This document shows positions 34,714 through 46,900 of a stretch of DNA of 64,000 bases, in pieces. Source of the stretch: Vicia villosa (Eukaryota > Streptophyta > Magnoliopsida > Fabales > Fabaceae); the NCBI RefSeq assembly GCF_029867415.1, contig NC_081185.1, forward strand, positions 30,084,245 through 30,148,244, written 5' to 3'. Numbering within the stretch: the stretch's first letter is position 1; each line of letters begins with the position of its first letter. The translations under genes and the position numbers were made by a program. The notes beneath the pieces are model-generated. The model saw only the letters and a list, made by a program, of their open reading frames with translations, did not search any database and was not told where the DNA came from.

Positions 34714-37700
34714 CACTACAAGAAAATAAGGGTTTTACGACATAAAAATTACGACAATTACTTGATAACTGCTGTAACTCTAATATAGAGACGTGTGTCA
34801 CGACGGTATACACCTACCGTCCTTACATTTTAAAAAAATTATTAAATATAACGACGGTTACATAACTACCGTCCTAGAAATCAGTTCACGACGTTTTAAG
34901 AACCGCCCTAAATTATATGTTACGACAGTACATTAACCGTCGCCCACCAAACCAAATAACACGCGCCCTGCACCATGAGAAACTCATCAAAGGTGACAAT
35001 GGTGAATCAACCGTTGTACCCACTTACTTAGAAATTATCAAACTTCACGACGGTGAACCTACCGTCGTCCACAATTACAAAACATTTATCGAAGGCCACG
35101 ACGGTGAACCTACCATCGCTACCCCGTATCCTTCACACACGGATAAAAAGTTCGTGACAGTGATTTCACCCGTCGTCATCTCTAAATGCATCTCTCGCGC
35201 TAAATTTTATTATATAAAATTTTATAAAATTCATAAGAAAATTTATTATATAGAAATTTTAAATTTATTTAATTTATTATAATAAAAATTATAAAATTTA
35301 TAAGATTAAATTAATAGATGTTTTAACTTTTTCATTAAGTTAATAGAGCGTGCTTACAAAAAAAACTAATAAAAACAATGTTTTAACTTTTTAATTTTAT
35401 TTATTCAGCCCTTCAATTTCAATTTTTCTCAAACCCTAAAATCCAGTCTCAAATCCCTACATACTACAGGTCCACTTAGCACAAGTTGAATTTCAGTTTC
35501 CCAAATACTAATCTCTCATGTCTCATTCCTTCTATCTTAGCAAAAATTATGGTGATTATCACCAGTAAGAAGCATCGTACCCTTGTTCTACGTACGTTTC
35601 TAATCCAGGTTATTTTCCCCTCTTCTTATTTTCCTTACTAGAGATTCAAACTAAATTAGTACCCCCTAATTATTATAACTATCTTCAATTTTTTCTTTCT
35701 TTCTGAAATTTCAAATAATACGGCTATGAAATTTATCTTGAAGGAACTTAGGGAATCGTTAGGCGGTCCACTTGCTGCTATAGGAATCATTCGGATTTCG
35801 GGACCTTAGATGTTGTCTTTCGTGGGTCGAGTTTCCCAACCAACTAGGAAATAGTTGCATCTTACCAGTCATGTTGTTGAATACGACATCGATATGGATT
35901 CCGATGGAAATGTCGATGTTGACGACGAGGTTAGTTAATAAATATAGCATACTTAGTTGTGTTTTCGCTTTTTGTAATGAACTTTTTTGAAGTTCATGAT
36001 AATGTTTCTGCTGATAGGTTTTAGCAGTGTCAGCACCGAGATATTTTATTTGTGAAGATTAGGTTGAGTTTGTTTGCATTGTATTCTTAGAACTTGTTTG
36101 GAAGCTGGAGAAATACTCACTCAACCAGGTTTGTTTGTTATTAAACTAACCCTTACTATTTACTTTTTCAACAAAAGCTTCATTAGTAGATTATTTATTG
36201 TGATATTCATATTTATATGCATTATTAAGTTTATATTTATTTAAGTTGTATGTATCGTAGAATGAAGTATATTGCATTTGATGATTGATCTTTTGCTCTT
36301 TTAAGAGATTTTACTCTATGTGCTTTTCTAAATGGTTGTTTGGGTCTCACCCAAGTCAAAAAAATGTTGGAAAATTGACTGCATTCAAATGTGTGGCTAC
36401 CGTTGATGCCGCGTTGGAAGGAATCCCATCATGTCCAACTCAAAATATGCAATATGGATTACAAACATAATACAAAAGATATCTTTTAGGTTTGTAGTGT
36501 CTAATTATTTGTTATAAAGTACCCATTGGTTTTAACTTATAATTAATAGATGTAGAACGCTGCTCTTTTAACTAAATAAATTTTATGTTGGTCTAGTTTT
36601 ATATGAATTTCATGATGTCAATTACTTACTTCCCTGTTACTAATCTTAATTTCAAATTCTTGCAGACAAGCATCAGAGACACTTATGACATTGTAGAAAA
36701 AATAAGTGAGGCTTTCTTTTTCCTCCTTTAAGACAGTATTTCACTTTTTTATACGTTAAAGGTTGTTTAATATCCCATCAAGTGTGATTTTATAATGTCT
36801 ACAATTGAAATAAAATAACACTGACGAAATAAAACATCACTAATTGAGTTTATGTTAGAGGAGTCTATAATGATTTATATGTTGATTTATATCATTTGGT
36901 GTTAGTATCACGCCACTGAGCGACCTTAGCATAGGCGAGTTTAATTAAGTTACATATTCTATTATATTAAGAGCTTGATTTCTACTACGCTATAGTTAAA
37001 GAGGGATCTTATTATGAGAAACTATTATTGGGAAGAAAAATTTTTGTAGAGAGATTCCACAATGGATGCTTGATTGTTTCAACTAATTTGTGTGATTGTT
37101 TAATACTGTAATTAGATTCCATAATGAATGTTTGATTCTTACAAGATTGACAACATATTATGATTATGATTATTGGACAATGATGTATTATGATTATTGT
37201 GTGATTGCAGCATATTACATATGAGGGCAAAACTTTGGTTCAACTGGCTGAGGAAAGTGCTAGCAATCAGGTTTAGTACATGCCTGAATAATCTCACTAT
37301 TTTAGTATTTTATCTGCTGCTTCAGTTTATCTACTCAGTGTTTAGTGGAATGATTGCCATTAGTTTTATCTGATAGATCATTATTGTTTATGGCTCAAAC
37401 TAGCCATGCCATAAGTTTGCTATGTTAATTTTTTTAGCATGTGACCAATAATGTCAAATGGCGGTGCCATGTCGGATTTTAATTTGCGCTAACCAATTAA
37501 AATGACAATTTTTTTTTGTAAATGGGAAAATGGAACTTCGGTCACTTGACCCCAACCCAAACCCAGCCAAAAATGGGTATGAAACCTTAAAACTGTATGA
37601 AACTCTGCATCATGCATTCCTACCTTTCAATTACATTTTTTAATCATGTGTTTTGTGTCATTATTTTCTTTCTAACTCATTATTTTCTTTCTAACTAGGT

Positions 37701-38559
37701 ATATTGTTATTATCTTGGCTTAGACATCTAAGTTGATTTTCTTATTGTATCGTATTTAGGGGAGGCAACAACTGAAGGTTTTAGGTATGGGCTATAGGGA
37801 GAATCATGCTTGGGTATGGGGCTTATACTTGATCAAGTCCTAGCTGACAGTATAAGAGTAGGAGTTGTGGAATGATCTTCATTCAGTATTGCAGGGTGTT
37901 CACTTGGTTCAGCTGTGGTGTGATCTTCGTTCTGTATTACAGGGTGTTCACTTGGTTCAATTGTGGTGTAATCTTCGTTCAGGAATGATCTTCGTTCAGT
38001 ATTGCAGGGATGTTGAATCAAGCTTTTAGGGTGTTATACTTTGATTTCTTCATTTAGTTCAATGTCAAAAACTAATGTTTGTACTCAAATGAAAGTTATT
38101 GATATTCTGGTAAAAGATGTGAATTTTTGTTATTCTGATTTTTTTTATAAATTCATCATTTTAGCGGGGGTTATAACCCCCTGTAGGTTGTTTTAAACTG
38201 TCACAATTAGCGATAAAAATGAAACAACAAATAACATTCACGATGGTTTGAACCGTCGCAATCTATACAGAAAACAAAAATTCATGACGGTTTGTACCGT
38301 CGCAATCAATAATGAAAATAAAAAACAAACAAAAATTCATGACGGTTGGTAACCGTCGCAATATTCAGTTTATGTCAGTTCCCTACCGTCGTGAATGAGA
38401 ATGATGGTTGGTGTGACGGTTTTGACAATCGTCGCGAAACAGCCTGGGACGCACGTTTCTGCGACGGTACAACAACCGTCGTAGTTAGTAATTTGCAGCG
38501 CTTTTATCCATCGTAATCCGCCAAAATAACCGTCGCAATCTGCCAATTTTCTTGTAGTG
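34714..38559. mobile_element. non-autonomous CACTA (En/Spm) transposon, 3846 bp
   Basis: The termini are CACTACAAGAAAAT and, inverted at the right end, ATTTTCTTGTAGTG. The 3-bp duplication AAA lies on both sides (34711-34713, 38560-38562). Subterminal regions 34740-35180 and 38180-38545 are packed with CGACGGT/ACCGTCG motifs in both orientations, the expected transposase-binding arrays. The 3-kb interior has no TNPA/TNPD-type coding region that I can recognise, so it would need a transposase in trans. A tandem repeat of TCTTCGTTC-GTATT-CAGGGTGTTCACTTGG-type units occurs at 37864-38005. Confidence 0.93.
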
Positions 38560-38562
38560 AAA

Positions 38563-39674
38563 CATTCAAGGGGACTACTATGAATAATGGATGTTTGCCT
38601 CCCTATAATTTCATTTATTATTTGTAATAATTCATATTGATCAATAACGAGACAGTTCTTTCACAAAGAATATTGTACTCTTTTTTCTTTACTAAAATTT
38701 TTCTCACTAGTTTTTTTGCTTGTAAAATTTGAATGAGGCATATTTTTAATGGACATCCAAGAGGAGTATTTTAAATGAGGGGATTCCATATTAATTTTCT
38801 ATTTATTACGCATATACTATAAATATGACTCATATTGTATTCACGCTGATAATAGCATAATACAATACACTATATCCTTCTATTTAGTTTCATAACATTA
38901 TTAATATAGTAGTTAGAGAAGAAGAGTTTTTTTTTATTAAAGTCGTAAATAAGAGTATCCCAAAATAAAAAGAATAGTGCTACTTTTTACGGAATAATTT
39001 GAAGAAGAAAAACAAGAATGTACATATAATTATTTTAAAAAACAATCATTTAATTTAGGGTACAAAAGAGCAAAGATCCATTTTGGTCCCTCACAAAAAA
39101 TTATAGAACTCAAATTAATCCCTGACGAAAAAAGACCCGATTTAATCTCTTACAAATTTTAACCGGATCATATTAGTCCTTTCGTACATATTTTTTTAAA
39201 ATCGGAAAACCTTTTAGGCACATCATATGCTTTGGTCACTAGGCTAATGTACATTAATGATAAATTATACCCATAATTTACAGTAATATTAAATTTTTTT
39301 AATTTAAAATAAAAAATAAAAAATTTATAAGATAAAATGATAGTCATTTTAGAACTACATTAAATATTTAAAAAGTAAAATTTAATGTGACAGTTCAATC
39401 ATGATTTAAAAAGTAAGAAAAAAATTGATTTGAAAAAAATATAATTTTAGATTTTGTAATTTTTGTGAAGAATCAATATGAATTTTCATTCTTTAATTTA
39501 TGAAAAATTAATTTTTTTAATAAGAATTAGGTAACAAAAGTGATAATAAATACATTTCTTATTATTTTCAGTCGTAAGGATTTTCCAAATAAAAAAATGA
39601 TAATGAAGACGGAAAAAGTAATTTTTAGTACGGGAGGTAGTAGTAATAAGATTTGTCTAGAATCTAGAGTTTTA
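38563..39674. other. repeat-derived intergenic DNA left of the Helitron
   Basis: 38668-38750 is the second copy of the copia LTR remnant. At 39085-39185, CATTTTGGTCCCTCACAAAA with further CCCTGACGAAAA words resembles the end of a Mutator-like MITE, but only one end was seen. The rest is AT-rich with no gene. Confidence 0.45.
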
Positions 39675-40236
39675 TCTATTATTAATATATAAAAGCAAAA
39701 GTACCTGGAAATTCCACTTAAAACCCTCTGATAAAAGTACTAAAACTTTTCTTATTCCATGGGTAGAAAAGACTTTTAGCAAAATAACTCAATATTATTG
39801 ATTTGGCATTTATTATTGTTGATGTGTCGCTCTCTTATTTTTTGTTGGTATTTTATATTTTATTTATTTACCCAAATATACACATTCCAAAACATTAATA
39901 GTCCTATTAAATGTTAATGTTGAATACATAGATTCATTCCATAATTTGGAACAATAGGTTTTAAGGTCTTTGAAAACCTAAAACCCTCCACTACCGAAAA
40001 TTACAATTACTCTTGGCTTTCCAGATACCTATACGTTTTTTAGGTTATATATCTTCTGAATCAATGGAATTCCACTCTTTACTTTATCTTTTTCAGGTTC
40101 TTATTTCTTCTACATATCTGTTTTGCAATAGGTACGATTTTAACTTGCATATCTGTTTTGTGTCATTTTTATTTCGATTTTAATTTTCCAAATCAAGTGA
40201 AATCTGTTTTGTTCTTGCAGCCTTTTAAGTATTGCC

Positions 40237-40344
40237 ATGGCTCGCCAAATTGATTCTGTGAAGGACATCAATGAGTCGAAGGATTTCTGGAAGATAGCAA
40301 TTAGGTGTAAGCATATATGGTTTGTAACACTTTTATTGGTTTAA
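40237..40344 (+). pseudogene. RPA1/DUF223-like N-terminal fragment in the Helitron
   Basis: ATG at 40237 begins MARQIDSVKDINESKDFWKI, followed by AIRCKHIWF and, after a few more codons, a stop at 40342-40344. The pattern MAR...D.N.SK..WKI..R..H.W is that of the first OB-fold of plant RPA1-like proteins often carried by Helitrons. Only the first exon-like piece is present; the downstream DNA-binding OB folds are absent. Confidence 0.65.
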
Positions 40345-40749
40345 CAGTTCAGAAGTGGTGATTCTCTGATTGGGCTCAACACTCTTATTGTTCCGTGCGC
40401 CTGTTCACTATGATTTCACTGCGTTACCTTATTTTATGAATTTTATCTTTTTTGATTGGGCTTTTCAATTAATATTTATGCAATTCTTTATCATCTATTA
40501 GATGCATTCAAACTGCTATTTCATTGATTCAGTAATATTTATGCAATTTATTATCAATTGATTTATCAAACTGACTTTTCATGTGTGCACACTATGTGTT
40601 TGTTGAAATGTTGCAGGGAATTTCCAAAATAAACTATATATTATTGTCCAACTATTCGGCCGGTAATAATCTAAAATCACCCATATATACTGAATATTTC
40701 TTTGCAGAAGAATTTCCAAGTAGTGTTGATAGTTGGAAAAACATAAAGC

Positions 40750-41263
40750 GGAAGAAGAATCTTGGTAGCTATTGATGAAGAATATGAGAGCATTTACGCT
40801 CTAACATGGAGTTTGAAGAAGATTGCACAGGAAATTAATTTATATAGTTGATTGTGATTAATCCGTTGTAAACTCTCTTAATTAATTAATTAATTAATTA
40901 ATTTGTGTAATATGTATATGTGTGTTTTATTTCAGGATGTCTTTTCTCATCTGATGTTACGGCAACGAAGGAGAAGTATAGCCAACAAGTTGTTGAGTTT
41001 GTTTTGGAGCAAGGAGTTAATCTGTACGACGTGCAAAATGTAAGTAAGGTATATTAATAAATTATGGTTAACTAATTATGGTTATTTTTTTGTTGGCGTT
41101 AGTTATACACATATTTGAATTATAAAATTAATTCGGTTGATTTTGGATATTGATTAATGGTAGGGCTTTTATGGGAAGTGTGAGCAACCACTATGCACAG
41201 AATGTGAAGTGTCCTGTTTTGATTGTTAAGAAGCCAAAATCAACTGATGAAGGAGATAAATAA
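40750..41263 (+). pseudogene. captured universal stress protein (UspA family) gene fragment
   Basis: Three colinear pieces. 40750-40830 encodes RILVAIDEEYESIYALTWSL, the first strand and helix of a Usp fold. 40936-41040 (after TTTCAG, before GTAAGT) encodes TKEKYSQQVVEFVLEQG. 41164-41263 (after GGTAG) encodes AFMGSVSNHYAQNVKCPVLI followed by VKKPK and a TAA. The part that normally holds the G-x2-G-x9-G(S/T) nucleotide-binding loop is missing its front half (the exon with the GDPR and MGSHGYG region). Splice-like borders show it was copied from genomic DNA. No functional protein is expected. Confidence 0.85.
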
Positions 41264-42639
41264 TAATATTTAATGATATCTTATTCTTGCTTTTTTTTCT
41301 CATGTAAATATATAAATACTTTGTGACATGTAGAATTGGGATATGATGTTTGTGTATGTTGATTCTAAAGGGTGAAAATATATATATTTGTGGTTTTATT
41401 AGAATGATGAAATATTAATTTTGATGGAATGATTCTATACTATTTGACTGCTTTTAGGAGGTTCGGAATTGTAGTTGCAACAAGTTTGATAGCAAGGGTA
41501 TAGATGTTTACTATGAATTCAATGTAGAAGATTTTGATATAAATTATTTTCCTCTTTTGTAATAATTCTTATTTTTTTTAACATAAATCAAGATTTTTCA
41601 TTTAGTAAGGATGCTGATAAATAGCTAATGTGTAAATTATCTTAATAATAGTAATTTTTTATCCTGTAATTCTATTTTTTAACATAAGCAACTTTTTTTA
41701 ATTATTATAAAAATATATGTACTAATTTTTAGATAACCGAAATTAAACATTGCTTTTATAACTATTTTGAATTTTTAAAATAATATAAAATATATTAATT
41801 ATACTATTTACTATTATTTAATTCAATTCAATATGATATATCTGTTAGAAAATATGTTAAAATAATTTTTTAAGTATTAAAGAATAAAATGAATGTTTTT
41901 AATTGGAGAAAATTCATTTCCTTTAAGAATTTATCTTAATTTGTAATAATAACATTTATTTGTCATTGATTATATATTAAAATATATGAGACATAAAATT
42001 CTATATACGAGAAAAACTTTTATATACGAGAAATTTCCGAATAATTTAATAATAAACTTTATTTTTATATACGAGAAATTTTTGAATAATTTAATAATAA
42101 ACTTTATTTTAAATATGAGAAAAAATAAATTGTTGATCTAATTTTTTTATAAATAATGTTATTTAAATATACATGAAAAAGTTTGTTGTTGATCGATTAT
42201 AAACTGTTATTGTTATTTTCGATCAATCTAAAATAATATAATCCTAATTTAATATGTCCCAATCAAATATTTTAGTATACAACAAAAAGTATAATATATA
42301 TCTTAATGAATCCAAAGATTTACTTTATTCCTTAATTAACCAGAATATGGTAACTAAAATTTTAAAATTATTTAAGTGTTTAATTTTGTTTATATACTTT
42401 AGTATCTACTTAAATTAGAATGAATGATGACACATTATATTTAATTTTTTGTTGCAATTTAGTTATAAATATAATATGTAATTTTTATTTATTTGATTTT
42501 TATCAAATTATATCTAATGATTTAGTTTTGCAAAATTGTTTTTTTTTAACATAGTGTTAATAAGCAGATATTAGTTTAACGATTTAAATTTTAATTGGTA
42601 AAATAAAAATTGATAAATATATTTTCAAAAATAAATTAC
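41264..42639. other. AT-rich Helitron interior, no gene seen
   Basis: Noncoding, strongly AT-rich, with a short direct repeat around TATACGAGAAA-TTTC-GAATAATTTAATAATA (42004-42115) and another around AAATTGATAAATATATTTTCA (42608-42690). No coding frame or domain. Confidence 0.5.
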
Positions 42640-43200
42640 AAATATTTTTTAATTAGTAAAATAAAAATTGATAAATATATTTTCACTGATAAATTACAAA
42701 TATTTTTATAAACGGGAAAAAGTAAAAATTTACTATTGATAAATATTTTTATAAACGAAAAAAGTCTACTATTTATACAATTGATTTAATAAAAGAGAAT
42801 AACTTACATATTTTTTATAAACGGGAAAAAAAGTTTGTTGCTGATACAAATATTTTTATAAACGGGCATATGTTACAAATATTTTTATAAACGAAAAAAG
42901 TTTATTGTTGATACAATTATTTTTATAAACGGAAATAAATTACAAGTAATTTTATAAATGGGAAAATTCTACTATTAATACAATTTTATTTATAAACGGG
43001 AATAAGTTACAAATATTTTTATAATCGTGAAAAAGTATATTGGTGATACAATTATTTTTATAAACGGGAACAAGTTACAAATATTTTTATAAACAAAAAA
43101 AATCTACTAATTATTTTTATAACCGGGAATAAGTTAAAAATATTTTTATAAACTGAAAAAGTCTAATGTTGATACAATTATTTTTATAAAGGCATAAGCG
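42640..43200. repeat. AT-rich minisatellite with TTTTTATAAACGG(G) core in the Helitron
   Basis: About 14 occurrences of ATTTTTATAAACGGGAA-like cores. Spacers alternate between a short form (ATAAGTTACAAAT) and a long form (AAAGT-TA-TGTTGATACAATT), so the real period is about 65-70 bp. It occupies the 3' part of the Helitron, just before the terminal hairpin. Confidence 0.88.
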
Positions 43201-43426
43201 GGTTCTAAGTGTTTATATTGGATCAAATAAGTATATTGTTGTTACAAATATTTAACAGTACTACTTGCATCACTGCATAAAGGTTGTTACATGTTATTAG
43301 TTTATATTTGTAATTATGTGACTGTTTATAATCTCTAAACCAAATTTCAAAACTGACAAATGAGATATTATAACATGTAATAATAACCCAGACGGAACCC
43401 GTGCGATAGCACGGGTATCTTACTAG

Positions 43427-43912
43427 TTACTCATATACCAAAAAGTCGCACTTGTCAACTAAATGAAACCCGCATGGTATCCGTTGATTTTACATCGCAC
43501 GGCTCAAACTGTTTGACGAATTGATGCAAATTGCAGATAAAAGTCGGCATCATAATCTTCTTACAAGAAAACGAAAGCCAAGGTAAGACTCCACATTTTT
43601 CTTCTCTTCTTCTCTCGCTCTCTCAACTCGTGCTTTTCAGAAAACGTGCTTATGCTTCTCTCGTTTACTCATTCTATTCAGCTATGGTTTCACTTCACTC
43701 GTGATCTAAGAAATCAAGCTCTGTGCTACAAACTAGGTAACTAATTCAATTAGTTTTCAGTTTCATTCAATTTCAGCACAGAGATTCCAGTTTTGCCCTA
43801 ATTTTTGGAGGTTAAATCTCTAGTGAAAAAACTGCTTTCGAATTAGGTGATTTTCTTACATGATTAATACTGGATGTGGAAATTAAGCTAGTTCAGTGAA
43901 CCGTGTGACTTT
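43427..43912 (+). promoter_or_regulatory. promoter and 5' leader of GTE copy B, shortened by a Helitron
   Basis: Only 486 bp separate the Helitron end from the start codon. TCTTCTCTTCTTCTCTCGCT (about 43598-43617) is a pyrimidine-rich stretch typical of plant leaders. CCAAG|GTAAGA at about 43580 could be a leader-intron donor, with several AG acceptors before 43912. A TATA box could not be assigned. Confidence 0.4.
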
Positions 43913-46900
43913 ATGATGGCAAAGAGTAGGGTCCCTGGAGGTTATTTTGGTAATAATCCTATTAATACAGTTGGTGAATCCGAGGGGTCGGGAACATCGG
44001 GACAAATAGACACTGAAATTACCGTTTCCGAAGACTCCGGTGCCGCGGCGAGGAAGTCGATTAGTTTGAATTCAAGCCGCCGCGGTGCTTTTGGTGCTTC
44101 CGTCCATGTTGTTCCCTTGTCGAAATTGTCATCGATTGAAAGAAAAGGTCTGGCGCAACGCCTGAGATCCGAGCTTGAACATGTTCGCCAGCTTCAGAAG
44201 AGAATCGAGCTACAGAGATCGAATGGCGTTACGCTGTCGTCTTCTAGTGATATTCTTAGTTGTAGTAATGGAAATACCAATACCAGGGATCATCGAGTGG
44301 AAAACTCGAGGAAAAAATCGAAACAGTTGGGTAAGAGTAATAAGCCTCGCGGATGGAATCGGGGCTCGTCTGGAAAATTTGAGACTCCGTTGAAGACTTG
44401 TTTGCCAAGTACTACTGCGAATTCTTTGTTAATGAAAGATTGTGAGTCACTGTTGAAACGGCTAATGAGTCATCAGTATGGTTGGGTTTTCAACACCCCT
44501 GTGGATGCGGCGAAGTTGAACCTTCCTGATTATTTCACTATCATTAAGCATCCGATGGACCTGGGAACAATAAAAAGCAAGATCGATACAGGAGCGTACT
44601 CAGATCCTTTGGAATTTGCCGGTGATGTGAGGCTTACTTTTTCGAATGCAATGACCTATAATCCACCTGGGAATGATGTCCATATCATGGCGGATACCCT
44701 CCGTAAATATTTTGAAATGAGATGGAAAACGATAGAGAAGAAACTGTCTAAAACGGATGATCTTCCATTGCCTACAAAGCCAGTTCCTAGTCATGATGTG
44801 AAAACTACTAGAGCAATGCCTCCTTCCAAAAAGAGGAAAATTGTCTCTTTGCCCCCTCAACCTGAAGTTATTGCACCTACTAAAGAGGTTATGTCGGATC
44901 AAGAGAAGCACAATCTAGGTCAACAATTGGAGTCTTTGCTTGGAGAAATACCTGTTCATATCATTGATTTCTTGAAAGAACATAGTTCAAATGGAAGAGA
45001 GTGTGGAGAGGAGGAGATTGAGATTGATATTGACGTTCTCAGCGATGATACACTATTCACATTACGCAAGCTTCTAGATGACTTTTTGCATGAGAAGCAA
45101 AATAACAAAGAAAATGTTCAAGTGTGTGAAATAGAGGTGCATCCCTACTACCTAACCCTTTCATAAATCTATGTTATTATCACATTTTATTGTATTGCCC
45201 TAATCCTCCCTCGCCGTAATGAAATTTTTTCTTATAATAATACATATACTATTTGACTTCTCGTAATCTATATTTTCTGCTGCAGGTGTTGAATGATTCT
45301 GGACCTAGCAATTCCTCATTGCAACCATTTAAAGGTAGTCTTTTGAGTTTGTGTGTCTGCATGTGTGGATGCAGTTTTTTTTTTTATCTTTTTCAAACAT
45401 TGTTCTACTACGTATAGGCAATGATATGGCTGATGAAGAAGTGGACATCGGTGGGAACGAGCCCCCTGTTTCAAGCTATCCTCATGTGAAGGTTGAAAAA
45501 GACAATTGTGGAAATGAACCCCCTGTTTCAAGCGATCCTAATGTGAAAGTTGAAAATGAGCCCCCTGTTTCAAGCAATCCTGATATGGAGGTTGAAAAGG
45601 ACATTGATGCAGGCGAGCCCCTTATTTCAAACCATCCTGATGTGAAGGTTGAAAAGGATACAACTTGCAGAGAGAACAAATGTCCAAGTCCAGGCCATTC
45701 CAATGGTACTTCTTGTATTCTGTAACCGTGGTTATCCATGTTTTTGAAGATTTCATCATTAGGATATATTTGAGACTTGATTTAGGGAGGTATATTATTT
45801 TTAATTAAACTCCCCCTTAATAGAGCTCTGGAAACTCAGAAAAGTAGAGAAAATTTGCCATCTGAAAAACACTTTGGCATTACCATTCCGAGTGAATACA
45901 CATTGATACAAGTATTTATAGGATCATAAAAGCAGGGAGCAGTTATTGCAGTTGTAACTGAACTAAGCTACAATCTTACACATCTTAGAGGATTCAATAT
46001 CATCTCTTTTTTCTTTGCATATCTTTTGAACTTAAACCGAAATGACCCAAATTCATCTCGCACGAGCAAATAAAGAAGCATCTAAACACAAAGCACATAC
46101 CATGATGTTGATTATACCACTTGCAAAAAGAACAAAACACGAATCTATTTATTACTCTAATGTGTACATTGCAGATTCAGACTCAAGTAGTTCTTCTGAT
46201 AGTGATAGTGAATCTGATGATGCTAAAGCAAGTCCAGCAAATGGAGCAAAGGCACAGTTTTGTTTATTCAGTGAATGTTATTTCCTTACATAATTATTTT
46301 GCATTATAAAAATCTGATTCATTTGGATTCATATTCAGGTACCAGAAATTATGGGTTCAGAAGCTCGATTGGAGGATAAGATCAGAGCTGCTGATACTCT
46401 TGAAAGAAATCGTGAGTGATGTATCTTTGTTTGTCATTTTTAGCTGCATAAAGGTTGTTCTGTATGGTCTGCAGTTTGAAAAGTGAAACTAACAAAAGAG
46501 TCCTTCGTCGGAAAGCATAAGAGAAAGAAAAGTATGTGTATATATAAGGCTGTGGGTTTGTTGTCCAAGTGTCATGACATTTTAAATTAACACACTCAAT
46601 TGAACTAAATAATAAATGGGTTTTAATGTTGCACATAATGGGTTAACTCACTAAATTTCAACAGGTATTAGAGCTAGGTCCAGTAGTACAGTAAAAAAAC
46701 TAAAATTTGAAGGGCCTTTTTAGACTCAGCAACAAAAAAAGAAAAGGTACAAGTAGCCACACGGCTCAACACTGTTCAGGACAAACCTGGAGGAAAAAAG
46801 AGAGACTATTATTAAAGTCACAAACGGGTAAAAAAAAAGAGACCTGTTTGAACTTGAAGGAGGGTTTTGGAAAGTTAACACAAGAGTCCCACATTGGAAA

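Larger units (their letters stand above)
39675..43426 (+). mobile_element. Helitron (3752 bp) carrying captured gene fragments
   Basis: The 5' end is TCTATTATTAATATATAAAA. The 3' end is a GC-rich hairpin (ACCCGTGCGATAGCACGGGT, 43397-43416) followed six bases later by the terminal CTAG at 43423-43426. The element sits between A (39674) and T (43427), the Helitron AT target, without duplication. No Rep/helicase is present, so it is non-autonomous. Inside are an RPA-like fragment, a broken universal stress protein gene and a TTTTTATAAACGG minisatellite. It ends 486 bp before the start codon of GTE copy B. Confidence 0.93.

Noticed and set aside
35759..35950. Minus-strand 63-codon frame in the CACTA element
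   Set aside because: Short, no domain; retained only as a possible captured fragment to be searched, not called as a gene.
46042..46293. 83-codon frame reading into GTE copy B exon 4
   Set aside because: Its start lies in intron 3; the paralog shows exon 4 beginning after GCAG at 46175.
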